From an uncultured Candidatus Poseidoniales archaeon (lineage in GTDB: Archaea > Thermoplasmatota > Poseidoniia > Poseidoniales > Poseidoniaceae), in the NCBI GenBank assembly GCA_905182725.1, contig CAJJCQ010000055.1:1-48807 (forward strand): 48,807 bases of DNA. The letters run 5' to 3'. Below are positions 26,424 to 34,457 of the stretch, piece after piece. Below the pieces are notes generated by a model. The model searched no databases. It worked only from the letters and a program-made list of their open reading frames with translations, and was not told the origin of the DNA. How positions within the stretch are numbered: the stretch's first letter is position 1; each line of letters starts with the position of its first letter. The position numbers were made by a program, and so were the translations under genes.

Positions 26424-26957
26424 TTACATCCACCCAATCGCTTGCGAACTCGATTCTGCAAGTGAAAGGGATGGGCATGTATTCTCCAACCATTCGACAA
26501 TCTGAGATTTCATTTCTTCAATGGTTAACGAAGTGCTATCAAGTTCTAAAATCGGCGCTTCAATTTCAAACTCTAAAAGTTCAGACCAGGTGCCAGAAAG
26601 TAATTCCCATTCTACATTTGCTGCTATTTTCGATTGTGAATACGCTCTGGACTCCAATCGTTGTTTCAATTGAACCGGGTTACAACGCAAAACAACGATG
26701 GCATCGACTTCAAGAAGATGAGAAAGGTGACCATCGATGAAAGTGACTCCCTCGCCTTCATCTTGCCATTTTTCAGCCAAAAGGTGGATGTCGAGAGGGG
26801 CCGAATCATCGGTTGAATCAACTGCGCCCAAACATCCATATTGTTCCGCTAATTCTTGCAGAGAGAGGACAGAAAAGGACTCGCTTAACGCTTCGCAAAG
26901 CGTTGTCTTACCTGTGCCTGGCGTTCCCGTGATGGCGATACTAACTCGTTGGTCCAT
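26424..26957 (-). CDS. AK6-type NMP (adenylate) kinase
   Basis: About 177 residues. The Walker A motif GTPGTGKTT at residues 11-19 starts right after MDQRVSIAIT. Further landmarks are DDSAPLDIHLLAEK, GVTFIDGHLSHLL, IVVLRCNPVQLKQRL and a final helical part. This is the AK6/Fap7 family of broad-specificity NMP kinases, linked to 30S maturation in eukaryotes. The frame is open to 27074, but the P-loop position places the start at ATG 26957. It is divergent from the helical protein at 27023 across a 65-base gap. Confidence 0.85.
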   Translation of the reverse strand: MDQRVSIAITGTPGTGKTTLCEALSESFSVLSLQELAEQYGCLGAVDSTDDSAPLDIHLLAEKWQDEGEGVTFIDGHLSHLLEVDAIVVLRCNPVQLKQRLESRAYSQSKIAANVEWELLSGTWSELLEFEIEAPILELDSTSLTIEEMKSQIVEWLENTCPSLSLAESSSQAIGWM

Positions 26958-27022
26958 GTATGCCCATGAACTCAGCCAAATAAACGTCGAGGCTTGATTT
27001 TTGAACACAGGAATGATTCGGA

Positions 27023-27844
27023 ATGAGTTTTCTCTTGGCCGAAGCGTACTTACAAAGGCATGATAGGTCATCACTTACAGCGGTGAATGTCGCCATGTTT
27101 GGAATGAATGACCCCGCACAAACTCTGCTTCAATTGGAGCGGTATATTGAGGACGGGAGAATGGAAATGTCAGAGGTCATGGCAACTCAATTCACAGAGA
27201 TGTTTCTTTCACAGAAAAAAAGAACTGCAGATTCACAAATTATGTTGGTGAAAGGTTTACGAATTCTTTGTGATGTGTTTTTGGCTCGTGGTAAGATTCA
27301 GCGGGCCATTGCAAGTGTGAAGACACTTCACCGAGAACGAAAGAAATTGATCCGACTCCTCACCAAAGCGGCTCCACATTTACTCGAAAAAATGACTCCG
27401 CCAGCAGAAGATTATCGGCGTGCTGGTAAGATTTATGCCACTGCAGGGAAAACAGGGGCTGCTATGAAGGCCTTTTCCAAATGTGAAAAACTGTCATCGG
27501 GACATGTCGCCAGTGCGATGGAGGCATGTACATTGCTCGGATTCGATAAAAAGCGAGTCAATCGACTCGTTGCAACCGTTCATGCTGCTGGGCCAGTGAT
27601 TTTGTCAAATGGACACTTCCAATTACAACCGCCAAACTTACCGGAAGCTGACGCTCACGAAGCAATAGCGATCTTACAATCTGCAGTTGATGCTGGAATC
27701 GGCTCAGCCGATGTTTGTCAAGAACTGGTCACTCGAATCACTGAAGAAATTGGGGCGATAGAACGCGGTGAAGCAGCGGCAAACGCACGACTGCAAGCAG
27801 CAATGGACCTGTTAAAGCCTCAACACGACTACTACAAGTATTGA
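27023..27844 (+). CDS. Helical-repeat protein (TPR-like), unknown function
   Basis: 273 residues, mostly amphipathic helices with a TPR-like look (RRAGKIYATAGKTGAAMKAF at about residues 132-151, then CEKLSSGHVASAMEACTLLG). It is rich in Lys/Arg in the first half and has no TM helix. No family is recognised. It probably acts as a protein-interaction scaffold. The start could be ATG 27023, 27095 or near there; no Shine-Dalgarno is visible. It is divergent from the kinase gene and ends 3 bases before the initiator tRNA on the other strand. Confidence 0.6.
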   Translation: MSFLLAEAYLQRHDRSSLTAVNVAMFGMNDPAQTLLQLERYIEDGRMEMSEVMATQFTEMFLSQKKRTADSQIMLVKGLRILCDVFLARGKIQRAIASVKTLHRERKKLIRLLTKAAPHLLEKMTPPAEDYRRAGKIYATAGKTGAAMKAFSKCEKLSSGHVASAMEACTLLGFDKKRVNRLVATVHAAGPVILSNGHFQLQPPNLPEADAHEAIAILQSAVDAGIGSADVCQELVTRITEEIGAIERGEAAANARLQAAMDLLKPQHDYYKY

Positions 27845-27847
27845 GCA

Positions 27848-27925
27848 TGGTAACGAGAGATGGATTTGAACCATCGATCTCCGGGTTATGAGCCCGACGG
27901 GATATCCAGACTACCCCACCTCGTT
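27848..27925 (-). tRNA. Initiator tRNA-Met (CAT) with encoded CCA
   Basis: Minus-strand cloverleaf: acceptor AACGAGG/TCTCGTT (G-T at position 7), D arm around GGGGTAGTCTGGATATCC, anticodon stem TCGGG/CCCGG with loop CTCATAA (CAT), T arm GATGG TTCAAAT CCATC, discriminator A, then CCA (27848-27850). The A1-T72 end pair and the three G-C pairs at the bottom of the anticodon stem (GGG/CCC) are hallmarks of an archaeal initiator. No intron. The encoded CCA differs from tRNA-Thr in this window, which lacks it. Confidence 0.92.
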
Positions 27926-28011
27926 ATATCCTTGGCTGAACTCATCCCGTTCTTCAATGCACCGATGCCCCTCGCAAGCAATGTGAAGGAGAATATTGCT
28001 GTTTTTCACCT

Positions 28012-28028
28012 AAAATAATTAATATTGG
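28012..28028 (+). promoter_or_regulatory. AT-rich promoter-like segment before the lipoprotein gene
   Basis: AAAATAATTAATATTGG precedes the lipoprotein gene by about 11-27 bases. The leader would be very short or absent if this is the TATA element. It is the most AT-rich stretch of the 113-base gap between the initiator tRNA and the gene; no other feature is visible there. Confidence 0.3.
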
Positions 28029-28038
28029 CATTGGATTG

Positions 28039-28896
28039 ATGAAGAAGAAGCGCGTGTCTCAACATATGCGGGCACGTTGGCAAATCCCCACCTTACTGTG
28101 CGCTTTGCTTATTTGTGCATCTTTTTCAGGTTGCATCGGTGATAAAGAAGAGGAGGGCAAAAACAGTGCTATCAATTTCGTCGTCTATTATGATACAACC
28201 TCTGGAGTGATTGAGGAAGTCATGCAAAACAATCAGCAGATCTCCGAAAACGGCGTTGAAGTCATGTTTGATTTCTCCTACACAAAATCCACAGCGGGTG
28301 AAATGGTCACGTTCTACTTTATCCCTGGTGATGGGTCCAGTATGATTGAAAATAATGCGGCTGAAAACGGTGAAATAACTTACACCTACCTTACACACGG
28401 ATTGTTCTCTGCTGCTATTGGTGCAATCGATGACCAAGACAATGAATACTTTGAGAACATCACCATTCGTATCGATAAACAAATCACATGGTCCGATGAT
28501 AGTACAGCAACCCCTGATGTCATGAACATCGAAACCACGCCTGACTGTGATTGTGGTGCGCCAGAACAAATCAAAATCGATTCGACGGTGGCGAACCCAG
28601 AAAACGCACAGTTCGATCCTTTGCAAGGACAAACGGTCACAATAACATGGAGATTACTAAATTCGACTGACGCCATTGCTACAGAATCTGCACCCGAACA
28701 AATTGGCGATGGCCAAGATGCAAATTGGATGTACAACCAATACTTCATTGAACCAGGGACTTGGAAACTCGAAGTTGATGTTACGGCTGAAGGAAATGGT
28801 GATGAACAAGTCAGCGTAGATCATATCGTTACCATCGCCTATGTCGCTGATGAAAGTGTTCCTAATCCGACGGCTGCTCCAACACCAGAAGAGTGA
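28039..28896 (+). CDS. Secreted lipoprotein with PKD-like domain
   Basis: About 285 residues. A basic N-terminus (MKKKRVSQHMRARW) precedes a hydrophobic helix (TLLCALLICASF) and a lipobox-like SGC with Cys at residue 32, so the protein is probably a lipid-anchored exported protein. Then comes an Ig/PKD-like domain: FDFSYTKSTAGEMVTFYFIPGD, YTYLTHGLFSAAIGAID and NEYFENITIRID carry the strand pattern of PKD domains. A second beta domain with DCDCGAPEQIKID follows, and the tail is Pro/Thr-rich. Function is unknown. The frame begins at a TTG (28036) but ATG 28039 is the natural start. Confidence 0.75.
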   Translation: MKKKRVSQHMRARWQIPTLLCALLICASFSGCIGDKEEEGKNSAINFVVYYDTTSGVIEEVMQNNQQISENGVEVMFDFSYTKSTAGEMVTFYFIPGDGSSMIENNAAENGEITYTYLTHGLFSAAIGAIDDQDNEYFENITIRIDKQITWSDDSTATPDVMNIETTPDCDCGAPEQIKIDSTVANPENAQFDPLQGQTVTITWRLLNSTDAIATESAPEQIGDGQDANWMYNQYFIEPGTWKLEVDVTAEGNGDEQVSVDHIVTIAYVADESVPNPTAAPTPEE

Positions 28897-28911
28897 ATTT
28901 TGCCTCCTGGG

Positions 28912-28951
28912 CTTCACTTTCCGTTTTATAAAAAGTGAACTTAAAGTGAAG
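28912..28951 (+). promoter_or_regulatory. 9-bp inverted repeat with extra direct copy, between lipoprotein gene and radA
   Basis: CTTCACTTT (28912-28920) is the exact reverse complement of AAAGTGAAG (28943-28951). A third near copy, AAAAGTGAA (28931-28939), lies between. The central TTTTATAAAA is AT-rich and self-complementary. It could be a binding site for a dimeric regulator or a terminator of the lipoprotein gene. It lies about 125 bases before radA. Confidence 0.5.
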
Positions 28952-29030
28952 ATTACCCATTCAGCCCATCGTTTAGAGGGCTCTCTTGCCGCCTTCTAAC
29001 AACAATAAATTGTCGCGCCCTGTTTCTGTC

Positions 29031-29042
29031 TTTGATATACTA
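29031..29042 (+). promoter_or_regulatory. TATA-like element and Shine-Dalgarno before radA
   Basis: TTTGATATACTA is placed so that transcription would begin near 29062. GGAAGTG (29063-29069) then sits 8 bases before the radA ATG at 29077. A similar GGAAGTGGAACT precedes the GTG at 32114, supporting GGAAGTG as a ribosome-binding form in this genome. Confidence 0.45.
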
Positions 29043-29076
29043 TTGACATACCAGCATAGTTTGGAAGTGAACAGAT

Positions 29077-30114
29077 ATGGCAGCAAAAGCAAAGAAATCA
29101 GCAAAACTAAAAATTGAAAACAATGAAGACCCTAAGGAGGAAGCACCTGTATTGATGCCAACTGAAGAGGATGTACCCGAGCCCCTCATCGAAGACCTCC
29201 CAGGCGTTGGTCCAGCAACAGCAGAAAAACTCCGTGAAGCTGGATTTGACGATCTTCTTGCGCTTGCAGTCATGTCTCCAGGAGACCTTGCAGACCAAGC
29301 TGAACTTGGTGAAGCAGTTGCAACAAAAATTATTGGCGGTGCCAAGAAAATGGCAAACATTGGTGGTTTCCTCTCTGGTGGCGCTCTCTTAGAGCGACGA
29401 CGAGAAGTTCTCAAACTCACTGCAAAGGTTCAATCAATTGATGACTTACTCGGTGGCGGTTTTGAAACCCAAGCACTCGTTGAAGTCTACGGAGCATTTG
29501 GTAGTGGAAAAACCCAAATCGGCCATCAATTGGCTGTGAATTGCACCCTTCCTTTAGAAGAAGGTGGCTTTGATGGCGATATATTCTACATTGATACCGA
29601 GGATACATTCCGACCAGAGCGCATCACGCAGATGGCACGAGGACACGGACTCGACCCTGAACAAGTTCTCAGTCGAATCCACGTTGCCCGTGCATACAAC
29701 TCTGCTCACCAGATGCTCTTAGTCGATGAAATCAAGCGAATGAGCAAAGGCCTCAATGTCAAAATGATTATTGTCGATTCGCTCACAAGCCACTTCCGTG
29801 CTGAATATATCGGTCGAGGAATGCTTGCGAACCGCCAACAGAAACTCAATCGGCATCTCAAAGATTTGAAGCAACTTGCAGACATTAACAACGCACTTGT
29901 CCTTGTTACGAACCAAGTTCATTCGAAACCTGATGCTATGTGGGGCGACCCAACAAAGCCGATCGGTGGCCACATTCTTGCTCACGCATCAACCTTCAGA
30001 CTTTACCTGCGTAAAGCCAAGGGTGGACGAAGAATTGCCCGTTTAGTTGACTCTCCAAACTTGCCTGATGGCGAGTGTGTGTATCAAGTCACTGAAGAAG
30101 GTCTTCGAGACTGA
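29077..30114 (+). CDS. radA: DNA repair and recombination protein RadA
   Basis: A 345-residue archaeal recombinase of the Rad51/RadA family that forms filaments on ssDNA and drives strand exchange. A polar acidic tail of about 35 residues precedes the helix-hairpin-helix domain ([20 protein letters not shown]). The polymerisation motif region follows, then the ATPase core: Walker [10 protein letters not shown] (about residue 141), [15 protein letters not shown], Walker [13 protein letters not shown], and L2-type region [20 protein letters not shown] with [10 protein letters not shown]. All motifs are intact. The N-terminal tail is longer than in many RadAs. The start is fixed by GGAAGTG upstream. 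ftsZ follows 79 bases downstream. Confidence 0.97.
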   Translation: MAAKAKKSAKLKIENNEDPKEEAPVLMPTEEDVPEPLIEDLPGVGPATAEKLREAGFDDLLALAVMSPGDLADQAELGEAVATKIIGGAKKMANIGGFLSGGALLERRREVLKLTAKVQSIDDLLGGGFETQALVEVYGAFGSGKTQIGHQLAVNCTLPLEEGGFDGDIFYIDTEDTFRPERITQMARGHGLDPEQVLSRIHVARAYNSAHQMLLVDEIKRMSKGLNVKMIIVDSLTSHFRAEYIGRGMLANRQQKLNRHLKDLKQLADINNALVLVTNQVHSKPDAMWGDPTKPIGGHILAHASTFRLYLRKAKGGRRIARLVDSPNLPDGECVYQVTEEGLRD

Positions 30115-30193
30115 GCGGTGTGAGAAAAAACCCCTAAAAACTGCTTGTTTAGCCGTCGAGAGGGGCGGCACATTCAAGGTCACTTGGGTAAGC

Positions 30194-31333
30194 ATGACGC
30201 TCATGCGACACTTGATTGAGCGAGTATTGGAACTCACAGAAGATGAAACATCAAGCCCGGCACCTACTGCTCCACCTCTTGGTGAAGGAAGTGAAGAAGA
30301 GCTCCAGGCGTTATTGGAATCTCTCCAGCCTCGAATTCGTGTTTACGGTGTTGGAGGCGCGGGTTGTAATGCAATCGGCCGACTTTCCGAAGAAGGTTTG
30401 TTTGAAAATTCCTATGTTACAGGTTATGCCATTAATACGGATGCTCAAGCCTTACTCATGTCGCCGATCGAAGAAAAGGTCTTGATTGGAAGAACTGCAC
30501 GTGGCCGAGGTGCTGGTGGAGATCCTACCAAAGGTGAAGCTGCGGCACTAGAATCAGAGTTGGCACTGCGACGAATCACAAATGACACTCAACTTGCTAT
30601 CATTACTGCAGGAATGGGTGGAGGTTCAGGGACCGGCGCTGCTGGACAAATTGCTCGACTGGCAAAACAACAAGGTGCTATGACGATTGCTGTGGTAACC
30701 TATCCCTTCCAATCTGAAGGTGCTCTAAGGAAGCAAAATGCCGAATGGGGTCTTGAGCGATTAAGAGAACATTGCGATACAATATTGGTGATTCCTAACG
30801 AACGCTTGTTAGAAATTGAAGGCGTCAAAGATTTACCGATTTCCAGTGCCTTTAGAGTTGGAGATGAATTGCTTGTTCGTTCAATTACCGGTGTTGCAGA
30901 ATTACTCACCATCGACGGAATGGTAAATCTCGACTTTGAAGATCTTCGTTCAGTCATCAACTTTGGAAGTGGAGTTGCAATGATTGGATTAGGTGCTGCT
31001 TCTGGACCTGGACGTGCTGAAGCCGCAACAATGGAAGCTTTGCATTCACCACTACTCGATATCGATACTTCCGATGCACGTGGTGCTCTCATCAATGTGG
31101 TAGGTGGGGCAAACCTGACCCTTGGGGAAGCAGAACGCTGTGCCAAAATCATCAAGGATCAAATTTCACCTCATGCTCAAATCATTTGGGGCGCAGCTGT
31201 GAAAGAAGAATTAGGAGAAGAAATACGAGTAATGCTCGTCTTAACCGGTGTTAAAAGTGAGCAAATTCATGGTGCAAGTGAAAATAGACAATTGCGCGCC
31301 TTACGCAATCAGCAAATCGAATTTGTGAACTGA
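30194..31333 (+). CDS. ftsZ: Cell division protein FtsZ
   Basis: About 379 residues, a tubulin-like GTPase that assembles the division ring. Motifs: YGVGGAGCNAIGRL (N-terminal G loop), tubulin signature AGMGGGSGTGAAGQI (about residues 140-154), VVTYPFQSEG, the T7 loop region NLDFEDLRSVI with the catalytic Asp residues, and the C-terminal activation domain ending in LRALRNQQIEFVN. Archaea often have FtsZ1 and FtsZ2; which one this is cannot be told here. The frame opens within radA at 30047, but the homologous N-terminus is MTLMRHLIERVLELTE, giving ATG 30194 (or 30203). Confidence 0.95.
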   Translation: MTLMRHLIERVLELTEDETSSPAPTAPPLGEGSEEELQALLESLQPRIRVYGVGGAGCNAIGRLSEEGLFENSYVTGYAINTDAQALLMSPIEEKVLIGRTARGRGAGGDPTKGEAAALESELALRRITNDTQLAIITAGMGGGSGTGAAGQIARLAKQQGAMTIAVVTYPFQSEGALRKQNAEWGLERLREHCDTILVIPNERLLEIEGVKDLPISSAFRVGDELLVRSITGVAELLTIDGMVNLDFEDLRSVINFGSGVAMIGLGAASGPGRAEAATMEALHSPLLDIDTSDARGALINVVGGANLTLGEAERCAKIIKDQISPHAQIIWGAAVKEELGEEIRVMLVLTGVKSEQIHGASENRQLRALRNQQIEFVN

Positions 31334-31951
31334 TTACTTTACCACAATGTAAAGACATACAAGGATGGCGATAAGCCCTCCAATGATGAGTGAAAAGTCG
31401 GTGATTGAATACGATTGGTCGACATCTGGCTGAATTAAAGTTCCATCAAAACTCGAACCCGGGATGGTGACTCCGTATGAGTTCCATGCATCTCCCATAG
31501 AATTTCCATTCCCATTAACTGCGTTTCCAAAAACTATGAATTCAACGGTTGAAGTGTTCTCTTGAGGGGCAACCCAGGTGAAGTTCCAAGCCCGTTGGGA
31601 ATTTCCTTCACCAGTATGAGTCCAGCCGCCGTCAAGTTCTTGAGCTTCATTTGGGTTCGAAAATTCAATTGTCCCCCCACTTACCAAGAGTCGAAAGCCA
31701 CCCTGTGAGGTATTTGATTGGGCTGCAATATTGCTTTCAATCACAAGTGTGAGGTTAAAGGATTGATTGCTTTCAAAAGTCGTTGGAAGGCCAACGAGAG
31801 AGGATTCCGAACTGTTCGAGGCACTGCCATGACAGAGACAACCGTCGTTGGCGCTTTCTCCGACTCCTATTGGAAAACTTTGACTTGAAGAGAAGCCGAG
31901 TGACGATACAAGAAGCAAAAATAAAACGCAATGCAGCCGACTGAATCTCAT
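31334..31951 (-). CDS. Secreted CxCH protein, Reeler/choice-of-anchor V-like
   Basis: About 205 residues. A signal peptide (MRFSRLHCVLFLLLVSSLGF) is followed by GESANDGCLCHGS (C38, C40, H41 counting from ATG 31951). Then comes a beta domain with GGFRLLVSGGTIEFSNPN, GGWTHTGEG, AWNFTWVAP and FIVFGNAVNGNGNSMGD, and one C-terminal TM. The order GCxCH, GGF.L.VSGG, W.F.W.AP, GNA.NGNG is that of the Reeler-like choice-of-anchor V proteins of bacteria, whose role is unknown. A CxCH cluster could bind a metal, but it is not a standard CxxCH haem site. The gene abuts ftsZ convergently. The start is open to 32005. Confidence 0.65.
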   Translation of the reverse strand: MRFSRLHCVLFLLLVSSLGFSSSQSFPIGVGESANDGCLCHGSASNSSESSLVGLPTTFESNQSFNLTLVIESNIAAQSNTSQGGFRLLVSGGTIEFSNPNEAQELDGGWTHTGEGNSQRAWNFTWVAPQENTSTVEFIVFGNAVNGNGNSMGDAWNSYGVTIPGSSFDGTLIQPDVDQSYSITDFSLIIGGLIAILVCLYIVVK

Positions 31952-32057
31952 CTTTACCCAAAGAGAAGTCACGGTAGGGCTCATATGACTTTTTCCATAC
32001 AGCATACACTTATTCTTTGATAATCTATCGGCTCATTGAGTGATTCTTACTTCACCT

Positions 32058-32074
32058 GAAAGAAACATTCTTTC
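32058..32074 (+). promoter_or_regulatory. Perfect 7-bp inverted repeat in divergent promoter region
   Basis: GAAAGAA (32058-32064), spacer ACA, then TTCTTTC (32068-32074). It lies in the 162-base gap between the secreted CxCH gene and the acidic protein gene, 40 bases before the latter's GTG. A second small pair GTAG/CTAC follows at 32077-32089. It could be an operator. Confidence 0.4.
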
Positions 32075-32113
32075 ATGTAGTAGAACTACCGAATTCGTGT
32101 TGGAAGTGGAACT

Positions 32114-32788
32114 GTGCAATCATGGAATACTGTAGAAGAAGTAGACGAGGAAATGGATATTTTTGCTGAACTTGGTGCCGTTCAAACAGTAGTTGCGCCC
32201 GTACAATCAATGAACGCAACGAATGCTTTGACATTTAGCGAGGATCCACTTGCAGCCTTTATGGAAGACGAAGAGGAAGATGCGCTCACTGCAGATTCGC
32301 TTTTTGGCCTTGAGGATGAACCTGATGGGGAATTTGAATTTATTTCAGAGCCGGAAACTCCTGTAGAAAATACATCTGGCCCCCTGGTCGATGATGTTGT
32401 GCAGACGATACCTCAGAACCTCTCGAACGAAGTCATCACTGAACTGCTCGAAGTTCTCGTCAAAACTGAACTCAATTCCCGAAATGAGCGTGGCGAAAAT
32501 TGGTTGTCGGGCCTTTCTGCAGATGCTGTCGCTAAAGTTGAATCTGCCAAAGTGGTCAAACAACAAGAGACATATCACCTCTCACTCATCATCGAAATGG
32601 TAGGTACCGGTCAAGTTCGACCGTTTGCAACCGTACTTTCAACCGGTGAAGGCGTCTTGCCAGTTTCTCCTCCAGCCCACCTTTCACATTCGTGGCATCC
32701 ATTGTATAATGCACTACGAGACTTGTTGCTTCAGGCAATGAATTCACTATCAAAAGTGAATGTCGTCGTTGGGAAAGCAGCGATTTAA
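32114..32788 (+). CDS. Acidic protein of unknown function
   Basis: 224 residues from GTG 32114, chosen because GGAAGTG ends 6 bases before it, as with radA. Residues 1-85 are very acidic and likely disordered (EDEEEDA, EDEPDGEFEF). The rest is a compact domain with SNEVITELLEVLVKTELNSR, a beta pair (ETYHLSLIIEMVGTGQVRPF, ATVLSTGEGVLPV) and a terminal helix (YNALRDLLLQAMNSL). No family is recognised. It ends in a 4-base overlap with the convergent OsmC-like gene. An internal ATG at 32153 is an alternative start. Confidence 0.55.
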   Translation: MQSWNTVEEVDEEMDIFAELGAVQTVVAPVQSMNATNALTFSEDPLAAFMEDEEEDALTADSLFGLEDEPDGEFEFISEPETPVENTSGPLVDDVVQTIPQNLSNEVITELLEVLVKTELNSRNERGENWLSGLSADAVAKVESAKVVKQQETYHLSLIIEMVGTGQVRPFATVLSTGEGVLPVSPPAHLSHSWHPLYNALRDLLLQAMNSLSKVNVVVGKAAI

Positions 32789-33168
32789 ACGTGGTGAACA
32801 ACTACACTCGATGTCATTTTAACTTCGGTAAACATGTTCGAAACACTGCAGTATTTTTCGTGACTTTTCGCTACGATTCGCTCGAGAAGTTTTTCAGGAA
32901 CATCTCCCTCGACATGGTAAATCATTTCCACTGTTTCAAAAACGCGTGGAGTTGTTTCTACTCGAGTACTGTCGAGTTCAACCCAGACTTTGGTAAATTG
33001 ACGATCCTTGAGACCAACAATCACATCGACTAAAGAGCATGCTCCAATCATTTGAAGCGTGACCTGCATTGGTGAAGGGCCGTCTTCCCAATCCATTTTG
33101 ATGCTCTGTTGATTCGAATTCGTGCATAGAAGCCCGTTTCCTCCGGTCCACTCAACTCGCCCTTGCAT
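32785..33168 (-). CDS. OsmC-like protein
   Basis: 127 residues matching the OsmC/Ohr fold: GPSPMQVTLQMIGACSLVDVIVGL (first Cys in GACS, about residue 44) and HEKYCSVSNMF (second Cys, KYCSV, about residue 107), with VFETVEMIYHVEGDVPEKLL between them. Members reduce peroxides with a dithiol pair; this sequence retains both cysteines. It resembles the YhfA-like subfamily rather than Ohr. It is divergent from icd across 58 bases, which probably hold both promoters. Confidence 0.88.
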   Translation of the reverse strand: MQGRVEWTGGNGLLCTNSNQQSIKMDWEDGPSPMQVTLQMIGACSLVDVIVGLKDRQFTKVWVELDSTRVETTPRVFETVEMIYHVEGDVPEKLLERIVAKSHEKYCSVSNMFTEVKMTSSVVVHHV

Positions 33169-33226
33169 GGAGGTCCGTGGGGCGGTTCATTCTTGAAGGG
33201 GATGCATCTGCGTCAGTTTGATTGCC

Positions 33227-34453
33227 ATGGCAGGAACCCCAGTAACATTAAACAACGGTAAACTCAATGTTCCAGATGACCCAATAATTCACTTCATCGA
33301 AGGTGATGGAATTGGAATTGATATTTCACCTGTTATGATGAAGGTCGTTGATGCGGCTGTTTCAAAATCTTATAATGGAAACAAGGGCATTATTTGGTCT
33401 GAAGTTCTTGCCGGCGAAAAGGCATTCAATGCAACTGGTGAATGGCTACCTCAAGCCACATTGGACGCAATTCGTACCGGTCTCATCTCGATTAAGGGAC
33501 CTTTAACGACTCCTGTTGGTGGTGGAATTCGTTCACTGAATGTTGCCCTACGGCAAAAACTCGACTTGTATGCTTGTGTTCGTCCAGTCCGCTGGTATGA
33601 AGGAACTCCTTCTCCAGTCAAATCCCCTGGCGATGTCGACATGATTATTTTCAGAGAAAACAGTGAAGACGTGTATGCTGGTATTGAATGGGAAGCAGGC
33701 AGTGCTGAAGTCAAGAAGGTCATCGATTTCTTGCAAAATGAGATGGGCGTCGATAAAATTCGATTCCCGAACACTTCTGGAATTGGTATCAAGCCTATTT
33801 CACAAGAAGGAACTGCACGTATTGTAAGAGCTGCTCTGCAACATGCCGTCGATACCGATAAGGAAAGCGTAACCATTGTTCACAAAGGAAACATCATGAA
33901 ATTCACAGAAGGCGGATTCCGCGATTGGGGTTATTCAATTGCTAAAGATGAATTTGGAGCAACTGAACTCGATGGTGGACCATGGTGCACCTTTGAAAAC
34001 CCAAATACCGGTAAGACAATTCTCGTAAAGGACGTCATTGCAGACGCAATGTTACAACAAATTATTACTCGACCTTCGGAATATTCTGTCTTGACCACAA
34101 TGAATCTGAACGGCGATTACATCTCGGATGCATTAGCTGCACAAGTTGGCGGGATCGGTATTGCACCAGGTGCGAACCTCAACTACGAAACTGGAATTTC
34201 TATCTTTGAAGCGACCCATGGTACTGCTCCAAAGTACACTGGTCAAAACAAAGTAAATCCGGGTTCACTTATTCTCTCCGCAGAAATGATGCTTCGCCAT
34301 ATGGGTTGGATCGAAGCCGCTGATTTGATTGTCAAGGGTATGGAAGGAGCAATATCTGCAAAAACCGTTACCTACGACTTTGAGCGGTTGATGGATGATG
34401 CAATACTTCTCTCATGCAGCGCCTTCGGCGATGCAATGATTGCTCACATGTGA
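33227..34453 (+). CDS. icd: Isocitrate dehydrogenase (NADP type)
   Basis: About 408 residues. The enzyme decarboxylates isocitrate to 2-oxoglutarate in the TCA cycle, producing reduced nucleotide. Visible motifs: [19 protein letters not shown] (substrate Ser/Asn/Arg), [33 protein letters not shown], the catalytic [17 protein letters not shown], and the metal and nucleotide region [25 protein letters not shown], followed by [19 protein letters not shown]. Length and order match bacterial NADP-dependent IDH. The frame has a TTG at 33218; ATG 33227 is preferred. It is convergent with the PIN-protein gene (4-base gap). Confidence 0.96.
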   Translation: MAGTPVTLNNGKLNVPDDPIIHFIEGDGIGIDISPVMMKVVDAAVSKSYNGNKGIIWSEVLAGEKAFNATGEWLPQATLDAIRTGLISIKGPLTTPVGGGIRSLNVALRQKLDLYACVRPVRWYEGTPSPVKSPGDVDMIIFRENSEDVYAGIEWEAGSAEVKKVIDFLQNEMGVDKIRFPNTSGIGIKPISQEGTARIVRAALQHAVDTDKESVTIVHKGNIMKFTEGGFRDWGYSIAKDEFGATELDGGPWCTFENPNTGKTILVKDVIADAMLQQIITRPSEYSVLTTMNLNGDYISDALAAQVGGIGIAPGANLNYETGISIFEATHGTAPKYTGQNKVNPGSLILSAEMMLRHMGWIEAADLIVKGMEGAISAKTVTYDFERLMDDAILLSCSAFGDAMIAHM

Positions 34454-34457
34454 GTGC

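Noticed and set aside
28126-28632. 168-codon minus-strand frame inside the lipoprotein gene
   Set aside because: The plus-strand protein has a signal peptide, lipobox and PKD-like strands; the antisense frame has no recognisable feature.
30700-31155. 151-codon minus-strand frame inside ftsZ
   Set aside because: It is antisense to conserved FtsZ motifs.
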